NCBI GenBank assembly: GCA_937892735.1
Contig: CALBGL010000066.1
Span: 30,573-94,572 of the forward strand
Reading direction: 5' to 3'
Source: an uncultured Clostridia bacterium
GTDB taxonomy: Bacteria > Bacillota > Clostridia > Lachnospirales > Bianqueaceae
DNA: 64,000 nt
In this document: positions 35,393-43,666 of the stretch, piece by piece
Layout: every line of letters starts with the position of its first letter
Numbering within the stretch: position 1 is the first letter of the stretch
Made by a program: the position numbers and the translations under genes
The notes under the pieces: generated by a model
Seen by the model: only the letters and a program-made list of their open reading frames with translations
Told to the model about the DNA's origin: nothing
Databases searched by the model: none

Positions 35393-35620
35393 TTATACAA
35401 TGTCGATAATGACTTTCTCGTCCGTCTTCATGCCTGCTGCCTTAACAACGGTACGAATGGCTCTTGCGATGCGACCTTGTTTTCCGATGACCTTGCCCAT
35501 ATCGGACTCCGCCACACGGAGTTCCAGATGCAACGCGTTTTCCTTGTGGGATTCCGTCACCACAACCTGATCCGGATACTCCACTAATGCCTTCGCGATC
35601 ATCTCCACCAAATCTTTCAC
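35393..35620 (-). CDS. KH-domain RNA-binding protein (YlqC/KhpA-like)
   Basis: 75 aa single KH domain: GxxG loop in DMGKVIGKQGRIARAIRTVVKAA near residues 38-60. Its place between rpsP and rimM is that of YlqC/KhpA, which partners KhpB in Gram-positive cell-length control and small-RNA binding. Confidence 0.95.
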   Translation of the reverse strand: MKDLVEMIAKALVEYPDQVVVTESHKENALHLELRVAESDMGKVIGKQGRIARAIRTVVKAAGMKTDEKVIIDIV

Positions 35621-35631
35621 GACGTACCTCC

Positions 35632-35871
35632 TTACTGAACTCCGGCGATCTTCAGAAGCTTCTGCACCGTTTCAGTAGGCTGTGCGCCTTGAGACAACCA
35701 CTTCTTCGCCTTCTCCACATTGATCTTTACCACGCTGGGCTCCTTTGTCGGATCATAATATCCCAGCTCCTCGATAAAACGACCGTTTCTCGGAGAGCGC
35801 TCGTCTGCAACTACTACACGGTAGAACGGCACGCCCTTAGCGCCCATTCTTCTCAGTCTGATTTTAACCAT
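35632..35871 (-). CDS. rpsP: 30S ribosomal protein S16
   Basis: 79 aa from ATG 35871 ([23 protein letters not shown]), preceded by GAGGTGAATAT. The open frame up to 35943 overlaps the ffh end and is not used. Motif [19 protein letters not shown] is typical. Confidence 0.97.
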   Translation of the reverse strand: MVKIRLRRMGAKGVPFYRVVVADERSPRNGRFIEELGYYDPTKEPSVVKINVEKAKKWLSQGAQPTETVQKLLKIAGVQ

Positions 35872-35939
35872 GATATTCACCTCACTTCTATACTTTAGGC
35901 TTATGAAACTCCGTCCTGGTAGGATAGAGAATTCATCAT

Positions 35940-37289
35940 TCATCCTCGCAAGGAAAAAGGTAGCTTTCCTAAAAGTCCTTTCTTCTTGCCCTTTGCGGCT
36001 CCGGCGAATTGTTTCATCATCGCCTTTCCTTGTTCAAACTGCTTCAGCATCCGATTCAATTCCTGAATGCTTATGCCAGCGCCCTTCACAATGCGGCGTT
36101 TTCTGGACGCATTTAAAATTGATGGATTCCGCCTCTCCTGGGGCGTCATGGAATAGATCATGGCTTCCACCCGTCCCAGGGCGCTCTCATCGATATCGTC
36201 CTCTTTGATCTTACCACCAAGTCCCGGAATCATCTGCAACAGCTCCTGCATGGAACCCATCTTCTTGACTTGCTTCATCTGTTCGAGATAATCTTCCAGA
36301 TTGAAATCATTGGCCATCATCCGCTCTGTCATCTGCTGCGCCGCCCGCTCGTCGATCGCTTCCTGCGCCTTCTCGATGATGCTCAACACATCGCCCATGC
36401 CCAGAATCCGGGAAGCCATCCGCTCCGGATGAAACGCTTCGATGTCAGTGACCTTTTCTCCTACGCCCGCGAATTTGATCGGTTTTCCTGTGACCGCACG
36501 AATGGAAATCGCCGCGCCACCCCGAGTATCGCCATCCAACTTTGTGAGAATCACACCGGTGATATCAAGAGCCTCGTCAAATTGCTTCGACACATTCACC
36601 GCGTCTTGTCCGGTCATGGCGTCTACCACCAACAGCAGCTCTGTTGGTTGCGTCTCACGCCGAATGCTTTTCAGCTCTTCCATCAACTGCTCATCAATGT
36701 GCAGCCGCCCCGCTGTGTCCAGAATCACAATCCCACAGTCATTGCGCACAGCCTGTGCCACGCCCTGCCTTGCGATCTCTACCGGATTGGTATCTGTTCC
36801 CATCTCAAAAACCGGAACATCTACCTGTTGTCCCACAATCTGCAGCTGTTTCACTGCCGCGGGCCGATACACATCACAGGCTACCAACATGGGACGCTTC
36901 CCCTGCTTCTTTAGATATCCCGCCAGCTTGGCCGCCATCGTCGTCTTACCTGCACCCTGAAGGCCCAGCAGCATGATCACCGTAGGGGGCTTGCTGCTGT
37001 ACTGGATCGTGGTGTTCTCTTCTCCGCCCAGAAGGGCGATCATTTCCTCATGAACGATCTTAATGACCTGTTGTCCCGGCGTCAGACTGCTCATGACTTC
37101 CTGCCCAACGGCGCGTTCCTGTACACTCTTAATAAAGTCCTTCACAACCTTGAAGTTCACATCCGCCTCCAGCAAAGCCAATTTGACCTCGCGCAGGGCC
37201 TCTTTGATGTCCTTCTCTGTCAGGACTCCCTTGCCTCGCAGCTTCTTAAAAACATTCTGCAGCTTATCGCTGAGACTCTCAAACGCCAT
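35940..37289 (-). CDS. ffh: Signal recognition particle protein Ffh
   Basis: GTPase that with 4.5S/6S-like SRP RNA targets nascent membrane proteins. NG domain: GLQGAGKTT near residues 107-115, [22 protein letters not shown] domain after 300 is Met-rich with the [19 protein letters not shown] segment and GKLPF tail. 449 aa from ATG 37289 (GGGAGGT upstream). Overlaps ylxM by 11 nt. Confidence 0.97.
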   Translation of the reverse strand: MAFESLSDKLQNVFKKLRGKGVLTEKDIKEALREVKLALLEADVNFKVVKDFIKSVQERAVGQEVMSSLTPGQQVIKIVHEEMIALLGGEENTTIQYSSKPPTVIMLLGLQGAGKTTMAAKLAGYLKKQGKRPMLVACDVYRPAAVKQLQIVGQQVDVPVFEMGTDTNPVEIARQGVAQAVRNDCGIVILDTAGRLHIDEQLMEELKSIRRETQPTELLLVVDAMTGQDAVNVSKQFDEALDITGVILTKLDGDTRGGAAISIRAVTGKPIKFAGVGEKVTDIEAFHPERMASRILGMGDVLSIIEKAQEAIDERAAQQMTERMMANDFNLEDYLEQMKQVKKMGSMQELLQMIPGLGGKIKEDDIDESALGRVEAMIYSMTPQERRNPSILNASRKRRIVKGAGISIQELNRMLKQFEQGKAMMKQFAGAAKGKKKGLLGKLPFSLRG

Positions 37290-37671
37290 CCGGAACCTCC
37301 CTTCTGCTTTCACCCACCGGCAAACCCAACTCCCTGGTCTGCTGATCCATCTGATCCAATACCGCTTTCATGACTTCGGGATGATCCACCTGCGCTTTAG
37401 CCTGTTCTACCAGAACGCGAATCCGTTCGATGCCCGCCTGCTCCCTCTGAAACCACCGGATCCAGTGCAGACGCTCTTCATAGCTTTGCAGCTTCCCCAC
37501 GCTGCGGCGGATCAAATCATGCGCTGCGGATCGGCTCGCCCCTCTGGCTTCACTGATCTCTCCCAGAGACAGATCCTCAAAATAGTACATCCGAATAATC
37601 TCTTGCTGAGGCGGGGGCAACAGCTCTCCGTAAAAATCATATAATAACGAAATCTCATAGACCTGCTTCAA
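37279..37671 (-). CDS. ylxM: YlxM-like helix-turn-helix protein, SRP operon
   Basis: 130 aa. Sigma-70 region 4-like HTH: LLYDFYGELLPPPQQEIIRMYYFEDLSLGEISEARG then SRSAAHDLIRRSVGKLQSYE (split here in two runs). The family always precedes ffh and YlxM stimulates SRP GTPase assembly in Streptococcus. TTG start with GAGGGATG upstream. Tail after residue 75 is longer than in B. subtilis YlxM. Confidence 0.88.
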   Translation of the reverse strand: MKQVYEISLLYDFYGELLPPPQQEIIRMYYFEDLSLGEISEARGASRSAAHDLIRRSVGKLQSYEERLHWIRWFQREQAGIERIRVLVEQAKAQVDHPEVMKAVLDQMDQQTRELGLPVGESRREVPDGV

Positions 37672-37685
37672 CTGGCATCCCTCGC

Positions 37686-37727
37686 AATCATCGGCTGTAA
37701 AGTAATTTTACTCTACAGCCGATGATT
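37686..37727 (-). promoter_or_regulatory. Near-perfect 42-nt palindrome at ylxM transcript start
   Basis: AATCATCGGCTGTA/TACAGCCGATGATT arms (14 bp) enclosing AGTAA/TTACT. Its outer end includes the -10 box of the ylxM promoter, so the mRNA would begin within a hairpin; either a 5' stabiliser or an operator. Confidence 0.7.
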
Positions 37728-37753
37728 ATACAGGATGGCGCCTCCTTTGTCAA
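37725..37753 (-). promoter_or_regulatory. Consensus sigma-A promoter of ylxM-ffh-rpsP operon
   Basis: Minus strand TTGACA (37753-37748), 17-nt spacer, TATAAT (37730-37725); both match consensus. Confidence 0.92.
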
Positions 37754-37770
37754 GCCTTTTTTGAAAAAGT

Positions 37771-39711
37771 TTATAACATCAGTCTGCCTTCTGTCTCGCT
37801 ATGGTCCACCCGAATCCTCCGATGATCCTGCAATATCAACTCCACCGGTCCCAGGTCTTCCCCTCCGCAAATCTCCTTCACGGGAAATAGTTCCTCTTCC
37901 GTCCATTTTTTCCCATCTTCTCTATACTGGCTCAGACTGATCAGTGTATACTCCTCGCCCGTGTGCTTCGCATACGGCAGGAAACTTCTGCCGCCATATG
38001 CGCTGGTTTTCATGCGTTCTTCTATCAGAAGCTCCTCAAATCCTCTGAAGACTGTCATCGCAACGGAATGCGCCCCTGACGTGAGGATCAGGGCCTTCGC
38101 CTTCCCTCTCTTCCGTTCCTCCACCTGAATCTCGCTTCCCGCAAGACTCCATCCCCCTAAGGAAAGAGCCGACTGTCGTCGAATACGATCTACTCGCAAA
38201 ATGCCATACTCCGTGGCGATATCCGCCAGATCTATACAGTTGCTGTTTTTCATACTTGTTGTAAAGTCAAAATAGACGCGGCGATATAGTACCCCTTCCC
38301 GATGACCGGCGTACAGCAGGAAATTTCCGTATTTTTGCGGTGCCAGCACGTACATCTGGCTCTCCTGTCCCTGCCCCCGGAAGGCGTCCCAGGGGTACGC
38401 GGCGCCAAAGCAAAGACGGCTATACCCCATCATGCCGCCCATATCCGTCTCCTCCCGCATTACCTTCCCAGTTCTAAGCAGCGAAGCGCCATTCGCAGCA
38501 TGGCAGCTCACCGCCATGCCCGGCCCCTCTAGAAACAATACCTGATTCTCCTGTACGGCCCAGCTTCCTTCATTCTCCTGTGCGGTCCAGAAAGGATGCT
38601 CCGTGGGCAGCGCCAGACAGAGCATGGCCTTACTGATCCAGAAGGGGCTTTCCGCGCAGGAATACTCCTGTACCATGGGCAGAAACTGTCCATAGAATCC
38701 CAGACTGGGCACGCCATGGCAAAACACGTCGTCCCGAGTGATAAACTGCAGCAAGGCCCCGGAGCAGATTCGCCGGGCCCATCCGGGATCCAGATTTGTT
38801 TTTCTCAGGAAGAAATGTGCTGCCATGCAGGATGTGGCCGCGTTTCGATATATATTGCTCCTGCCCCACATCTTCATTTTTCCGTCCCGATCGAAGAACA
38901 GGGGATAATTCTTCATGAGCTCACAGGAATACTCCTCAAATCGCTGCGCCAGTTCCGGCTCTTTCTCATATCCATACCAGAGATTCCACAGAGGCAGATA
39001 CGTCTGAAAGGCCCATGCGCTGTAATAATCGAAGGCATGGCCGTCCCGATACCATCCGTCTCCGGCATAAAAGGAAGCAATGGCTCGCGCGTGTCTCCGC
39101 ATGAACGCCTCGTCGATCGTATACCCCTCGCGATGTAAGAATGCCAGCATGAGCATGTTAAACAATCGCCAGTTATGGGGCTCTGTATCCCCATAGGCAA
39201 AGGACAGCAGATATTGAGAGATCCTGTCCTTCTCCTGCTGCGTATAGGTGTTCCACAGAGTGTCCTCACAGATCCAGAGTCCTATGACCAATGCCGCGCA
39301 TTCTACCGTGTGCTGAAAGGTTCCCTCTGGCTGTTGCCTGCGCAGATCCTCGTAAGAAAACAGATACAATGGGCTTATTGGATCACAGCTTTCTGCGATT
39401 TGCTTCTTATAATATTCCCGCAGGCAGATTCCTTTAATTTCCTCCTCCGGACACGCTTTGATCAGCGGCGCTGCCATGAGAAACGTCCTGGCCAAGCCTT
39501 CGAATCGTTCTGCCGCCTTTTTCCATTCGGGAGTGCGAACGTTAGGATATGTCTTGTCCCACTCATTTCTCTTCACCAATACCGGTGACTCCATATCGGG
39601 AACATACTGAAAGACGCCTTTCAGATAGTACCTGCAGGCATCCAACCATTGTTCCCGTCCCATCCCGGTATACGGACTTTTCCGATCCGGTCTTTCTATT
39701 ATAAATGCCAT
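37771..39711 (-). CDS. DUF2264 domain protein
   Basis: 646 aa soluble protein of the DUF2264 family (alpha/alpha-barrel-like N-terminal 380 residues, beta-rich C-terminus). Starts MAFIIERPDRKSPYTGMGREQW, with conserved WDKTYPNVRTPEWKK near 52-66, PHNWRLFNMLML near 175-186, and YRDGHAFDYYSAWAFQTYLPL near 223-243. Members occur with pectin/rhamnogalacturonan genes, so a role on an unsaturated or modified sugar is plausible. Last gene of the operon with the FGGY kinase 4 nt upstream. Reaction unknown. Confidence 0.85.
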   Translation of the reverse strand: MAFIIERPDRKSPYTGMGREQWLDACRYYLKGVFQYVPDMESPVLVKRNEWDKTYPNVRTPEWKKAAERFEGLARTFLMAAPLIKACPEEEIKGICLREYYKKQIAESCDPISPLYLFSYEDLRRQQPEGTFQHTVECAALVIGLWICEDTLWNTYTQQEKDRISQYLLSFAYGDTEPHNWRLFNMLMLAFLHREGYTIDEAFMRRHARAIASFYAGDGWYRDGHAFDYYSAWAFQTYLPLWNLWYGYEKEPELAQRFEEYSCELMKNYPLFFDRDGKMKMWGRSNIYRNAATSCMAAHFFLRKTNLDPGWARRICSGALLQFITRDDVFCHGVPSLGFYGQFLPMVQEYSCAESPFWISKAMLCLALPTEHPFWTAQENEGSWAVQENQVLFLEGPGMAVSCHAANGASLLRTGKVMREETDMGGMMGYSRLCFGAAYPWDAFRGQGQESQMYVLAPQKYGNFLLYAGHREGVLYRRVYFDFTTSMKNSNCIDLADIATEYGILRVDRIRRQSALSLGGWSLAGSEIQVEERKRGKAKALILTSGAHSVAMTVFRGFEELLIEERMKTSAYGGRSFLPYAKHTGEEYTLISLSQYREDGKKWTEEELFPVKEICGGEDLGPVELILQDHRRIRVDHSETEGRLML

Positions 39712-39715
39712 GATT

Positions 39716-41233
39716 CTACCCTCTCTTCACATTAAAGTGAATCCGCCTCTCCAGATCTTTACTATATTCCGGATATATCTGATCATACACCGCTTGCGTT
39801 TCTTTCTGCGGATGATACACTTTCCCGGGACGCGTCATACAGCCTGCCGCTTCCTGAAAGCTTCCATACCGTCCTAAGGCCACATACCCCAGCATAGCGG
39901 CTCCGAGAGACGTCGTATCTGTAGTTTCCATGCGGATCGCATCCCGTCCAAACATATCTGCCGTCATCTGGCAAATCGTCTCGCTCTCTGCTCCGCCGCC
40001 CGTGACTTTCACCCGCTCTACTCTAGACTTTTTCTTCTGCTCCATCCTCTCTACCGCCCATCGCAAGGTATAGTTGATGCCCTCGATGATGGCGCGGTAC
40101 AAATGTTCCTTCCCATGATAATCTCGAAATCCCATGAGTGTACCGCTGGATAAGGGATATTTGGCCGAAGCGCCCCAGTACGGATATAACACGAGCCCTT
40201 CATTGCCAGGAAGCGTCTTTCGCAGATACCGATCAAACGTGTCCTCCGGCTTCCGCTCCTTCTGAACTTGTTCCGTTTCCATCTCTTTCAAGAACCATTG
40301 TACCATCCAATACCCTCGGTAGACTTGTAATTCCGGATTCCAATGCTGGGGAATCGCCGCCGGAAAGGATGGTACAAATGTCTGCAATTCGTAATAGCGG
40401 CGTGACATGGTCTGCACCGTCGCCTGAGACCCGAAGGAAAGCACCGCTTCCGTGTCATCGACACATCCCACGCCCAATGTTTCACAGGCTTTATCGGAAG
40501 CCCCGGCAATCACCTTCACCCTGGTGCTGAGTCCCATTTCTTCCGCCGCCTTCGCACTGAGAGTTCCCATGATCGTTCCTGGCGGAACCAAAGGGACTAA
40601 CTTCTCTTTCTCCACAGGAAACACATAATATTTGATATCGCGCCAATCCGACCACTGTTGTCTGGCGGAATCAAAGGGAACATGCCCCGGCTGATTCGCT
40701 GTACAGTCCAGGAAAAAGCCCAAAAACCATCTATGTAAATATCCGGATAGAAAAACGAATTTATCCGCTTTCTTCCATACGTCTTTCTCATAGTCCATCA
40801 GATAATTGGTGTATCCGACCTGACTCGCTTCCCTAAGCAGTGTGCCTGCTCCCAGGAGGGATGCTCCCAAAATGAGCAGCTTGTTACTCGGTCTCACCAC
40901 GGATGTTCTTCGCTGATCCAGCCAGAGAATCAGCGGCCGCAGCGCTTCGCCCTCCTTATCTACAATGGTCAGACAATCTCTCATGCAGGCAATGCACAGA
41001 CCGCCGATACGCTCAAAAACCTCCGGATTCTCTTTTTGAAGCGCACGGCAAAGCCAAACTGTCAGCTTCTTATAATAGACCGGATCGATTTCCGCCCGAT
41101 CCGGCGCCGGTTTATCGTAGGGCGGCATGGACGCCTTCTTCTTCCATATCTGTCTGCCCTGCGGATCAAACACCATACCCCGCACGCTCTGCGTCCCATA
41201 ATCCAGGGACAGGATATACTCTTCCATCCGCAC
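39716..41233 (-). CDS. FGGY-family carbohydrate kinase
   Basis: 505 aa ATP-dependent sugar kinase. N-terminal phosphate loop LSLDYGTQSVRGMVFDPQGR, catalytic-Asp region PLILWLDQRRTS near 103-114, VIAGASDKACETLGVGCVDDTEAVLS (second domain) near 240-265, and GGGAESETICQMTADMFG near 410. The 4-nt gap to DUF2264 and abutting amidohydrolase make one operon. Substrate cannot be told; neighbours suggest a deoxy- or plant-derived sugar. Confidence 0.9.
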   Translation of the reverse strand: MRMEEYILSLDYGTQSVRGMVFDPQGRQIWKKKASMPPYDKPAPDRAEIDPVYYKKLTVWLCRALQKENPEVFERIGGLCIACMRDCLTIVDKEGEALRPLILWLDQRRTSVVRPSNKLLILGASLLGAGTLLREASQVGYTNYLMDYEKDVWKKADKFVFLSGYLHRWFLGFFLDCTANQPGHVPFDSARQQWSDWRDIKYYVFPVEKEKLVPLVPPGTIMGTLSAKAAEEMGLSTRVKVIAGASDKACETLGVGCVDDTEAVLSFGSQATVQTMSRRYYELQTFVPSFPAAIPQHWNPELQVYRGYWMVQWFLKEMETEQVQKERKPEDTFDRYLRKTLPGNEGLVLYPYWGASAKYPLSSGTLMGFRDYHGKEHLYRAIIEGINYTLRWAVERMEQKKKSRVERVKVTGGGAESETICQMTADMFGRDAIRMETTDTTSLGAAMLGYVALGRYGSFQEAAGCMTRPGKVYHPQKETQAVYDQIYPEYSKDLERRIHFNVKRG

Positions 41234-42145
41234 TCAACTCCCAAAATACACCAGATCGGCGGTGTCATGATAGACTTTTTCACGCTCCGTATCTGTAAAC
41301 AGATCCATGCCGTATTCCACCAAATGTTGATACGATTGGCTGACCATCGTGGAAGGCAGATCCGATCCGAACATCAGCCTGTCAATTCCCACCACTTTCC
41401 TGGCCCGTTTCAGGACTTCCCTGGCCGCGGGATACGGATATGCCTCGCCTCGATTCACATTGGCCGGCAGCGCCGCGAAATCAAACCATACGTTGGGAAG
41501 CGCCAACATGCTTAGATCCTCTTCCATCCGTGCTTCTCCTCCTTTTTGCGGCATCAATACGTGACATATCACGAACTTCATCGCAGGATGCCGAAGTATG
41601 GCGCGCCGTAAAGCTTCCGGCTGATAACTGACGGTTCCGGCCCTTCCTATATCCATCACGCAGATCATCCCCTGCGCCTCAGCATATTGATACGTTTCCT
41701 CCATAAGATCTCCGTCTAATGCTATTGTCTCATGTGCCGCCATCAGTCCGGCCCCTGTGCTGACTTCAAATTTCACGATCCTGGCGCCCTGCTTTTCCAC
41801 CAGATTTTCCAGAATCAGCTTCTTATTGCGGCAGAACGGGTCATAGGTAATCGCTGCCCGGAATCGATCCGGATACTTCTTCTCAGCCATCAGCGCATAT
41901 TCGTTCTGAAATCCCAGATAATTTCCCTGCAGAATCACAGCCTTTTCCACCTGCTCCTGATCCATGAGCGCGATGACTTTCTCCGGTGTCACATCATATT
42001 CTCCCAATTCCGGCGGAATCAAAGAAATCACGCTGCCATCGGCATATCTTGCCTTCCCCTCACCGATTGCTCTCAATTCTCCCCGCGAACCAAATCCACA
42101 AATACATTGTACTAAGTGCACATGTGCATCGATGATTTTCATCAT
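41234..42145 (-). CDS. Amidohydrolase family protein (TIM-barrel lactonase/decarboxylase type)
   Basis: 303 aa amidohydrolase-2-type protein. KIIDAHVHL gives the first HxH metal pair; ICHVLMPQKGG-type strand near 190 and LMFGSDLPSTMV near 270 (Asp) complete the barrel. Such enzymes hydrolyse sugar lactones or act on carboxylated sugars. First gene of the sugar operon, with GGAGGAAGAT before tandem ATGs. Its leader contains a copy of the xpt-type structured element. Confidence 0.85.
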   Translation of the reverse strand: MMKIIDAHVHLVQCICGFGSRGELRAIGEGKARYADGSVISLIPPELGEYDVTPEKVIALMDQEQVEKAVILQGNYLGFQNEYALMAEKKYPDRFRAAITYDPFCRNKKLILENLVEKQGARIVKFEVSTGAGLMAAHETIALDGDLMEETYQYAEAQGMICVMDIGRAGTVSYQPEALRRAILRHPAMKFVICHVLMPQKGGEARMEEDLSMLALPNVWFDFAALPANVNRGEAYPYPAAREVLKRARKVVGIDRLMFGSDLPSTMVSQSYQHLVEYGMDLFTDTEREKVYHDTADLVYFGS

Positions 42146-42191
42146 ATCTTCCTCCTTATACAGATTTCAACATTCTCAACAAAATTTCCTG

Positions 42192-42273
42192 CGGAGTTGG
42201 CCTTCCCCAACGGCGGCTCAAAACGCGGCTTCATCTCTGTGGTACGAAATACCTTCATGCCATGCCTATTTTA
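42192..42273 (-). repeat. Diverged fourth copy of the xpt-type structured element
   Basis: Minus strand, begins TATGATAAAATAGGCATGGCAT and ends CTCCG like the copies at 20966-21258; shares GGCRTGGC, a middle hairpin (GGTA/TACC), TTGAG and a closing stem GTTGG/CCAAC flanked by GAG/CTC. It sits about 50 nt before the amidohydrolase start, in the 332-nt gap that otherwise holds a GGAAG/CTTCC hairpin, a possible small reading frame and the ssb terminator. Confidence 0.65.
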
Positions 42274-42342
42274 TCATATTTTCTTCTTCACGGGAAGATA
42301 TATTTCACGTCTTCCTACCAAAAACTTATATCTATATTTTAT

Positions 42343-42417
42343 TCATCCCATCGATACGAGACCTTTTGTAATTCCATAAGTCATATCATCAAATTTTTCA
42401 GCAGTCAGCGCGTCCAA
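42343..42417 (-). other. Short open frame downstream of ssb, possible remnant or micro-ORF
   Basis: TTG-initiated 24-codon frame (LDALTAEKFDD then MTYGITKGLVSMG, stop TGA). Residue composition looks protein-like, and the frame stays open upstream into the terminator. No clear ribosome site. Not recognised; could be the tail of a lost gene. Confidence 0.2.
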
Positions 42418-42433
42418 GATATAAGTACCTACA

Positions 42434-42466
42434 TAAAAAGTGACTGCCCTATATGACAGTCACTTT
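42434..42466 (-). terminator. Intrinsic terminator after ssb
   Basis: Minus strand AAAGTGACTG/CAGTCACTTT (10 bp), 10-nt loop, then TTATG. 12 nt past the ssb stop. Confidence 0.8.
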
Positions 42467-42477
42467 CCATATTCAAC

Positions 42478-43122
42478 TTATTCTCCTGCTGCTTCTTGGA
42501 TGCGTTCCACCTCCATTTTCGAAATAGATACCTCATAAGCAGTCTTGAGATTCGTTTCATTTTCGCTGATTTTTTTCTGATACGTCCTGCTCTGAATTCG
42601 CCCGTAAATCTTGATATTTTGCCCGATCTGCAGTGTTTCTGCAAACTTTGCATTACGTCCCCATGCAATAGCCGGTATATAATCCGATTTGTTGTAAGGA
42701 CGATTCACAGCAATTAAAAGATCTGTGATCTCGCGGCCGAGAGGCGTTGTTCGGTACATCGGCTTTTTGCAGATAAACCCATCCAGAAAAATGCTGTTGG
42801 GATTTCTGGGATCCTCCGGATCCGCCGGCGCCCATTCCCGCACGAATACCGAAAGAAGCAGCCGGCTCTTTCCGCCGGTATGTTTATTGTAGGAACGAAA
42901 TTGTCCCTGTACCGCAATCTGTTTTCCCTCCATGGATTCCTGCACATTCATCAATCTTTCAGATACCAGCATGGGAATCTGATCTGATGAATTGGACAGT
43001 CTCGCCACCTCCATTACAAAGCTGTAAAAGCTTTCCCCGTAGATCTCGTGGCTAAAGGTAAATCCCGTCTTCACGACTCCAATCAACTCCGCCACATTGT
43101 TTTTTATAATCTGTTCTGACAA
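42478..43122 (-). CDS. Single-stranded DNA-binding protein-like, two OB folds
   Basis: 214 aa from TTG 43122 (AAGGAAG upstream). First OB-like half, residues about 8-112 (NNVAELIGVVKTGFTF, EGKQIAVQGQFRSYNKH), second half about 115-205 (FICKKPMYRTTPLGREITDLLIAVNR, QNIKIYGRIQSR), the second resembling canonical SSB strand order. Typical bacterial SSB is about 150-180 aa with one OB fold and an acidic tip; here the C-terminus ends EAAGE without the DDDIPF-type tip. So it is probably an accessory SSB-like protein rather than the main SSB. Divergent from mutT. Confidence 0.75.
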   Translation of the reverse strand: MSEQIIKNNVAELIGVVKTGFTFSHEIYGESFYSFVMEVARLSNSSDQIPMLVSERLMNVQESMEGKQIAVQGQFRSYNKHTGGKSRLLLSVFVREWAPADPEDPRNPNSIFLDGFICKKPMYRTTPLGREITDLLIAVNRPYNKSDYIPAIAWGRNAKFAETLQIGQNIKIYGRIQSRTYQKKISENETNLKTAYEVSISKMEVERIQEAAGE

Positions 43123-43215
43123 TGGTTTCTCTTCCTTTCTCTTGGTGTTTTTGGAACAAGTCACATTTCATATATATTCCAGTTTCTGGAAGTTAGAACT
43201 TCTTTTTGAAAAAGC

Positions 43216-43244
43216 TTGCAAAGTTTTTATAGGAGTGCTATGAT
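43216..43244 (+). promoter_or_regulatory. Promoter of mutT/GH106-like/pepV operon
   Basis: Plus strand TTGCAA (43216-43221), 17-nt spacer, TATGAT (43239-43244), 24 nt before the mutT ATG. Confidence 0.75.
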
Positions 43245-43268
43245 GGACAGACAAAGGAGGACACGCAC

Positions 43269-43655
43269 ATGTTACAAGTATCCGCGGCGATCATCCGCAA
43301 TGCCAAAGGACAAATCCTCGTCTGTAGAAGAGGTCCGGGCGGTAACTGCGCCTATTTATGGGAATTTCCCGGTGGGAAACAGGAACCTTCAGAAAGTCCG
43401 GAAGAATGCCTCATTCGAGAATGTCAGGAGGAACTGGGCATTGAGATTGTAGTGGAAGGTCTCTATGAGCACTTTTCCTATGCCTATCCGGATAAAACGA
43501 TGGATTTTCATTTTTTCAATGCACACATCGCAAAGGGCATTCCCAAGATCCGTGTCCATTCGGAGATCAAGTGGGTTTCTCCCCAAGAACTGATCCCGGA
43601 GGATTTTTGCCCGGCCGATGTTACCATGGTCCGTCAACTCAAGGACCAAAACTGA
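43269..43655 (+). CDS. mutT: Nudix hydrolase, MutT-like 8-oxo-dGTP diphosphatase
   Basis: 128 aa Nudix protein that would sanitise oxidised dGTP. Nudix box complete: G-x5-E-x7-REx2EExG seen as GKQEPSESPEE then CLIRECQEELGIE. N-terminus MLQVSAAIIRNAKGQILVCRR and WEFPGGK are typical of the MutT subgroup. AGGAGG 8 nt before ATG. First gene of a plus-strand operon with a glycosidase and a dipeptidase; functional link to them is not obvious. Confidence 0.92.
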   Translation: MLQVSAAIIRNAKGQILVCRRGPGGNCAYLWEFPGGKQEPSESPEECLIRECQEELGIEIVVEGLYEHFSYAYPDKTMDFHFFNAHIAKGIPKIRVHSEIKWVSPQELIPEDFCPADVTMVRQLKDQN

Positions 43656-43666
43656 AAGGAGATATC

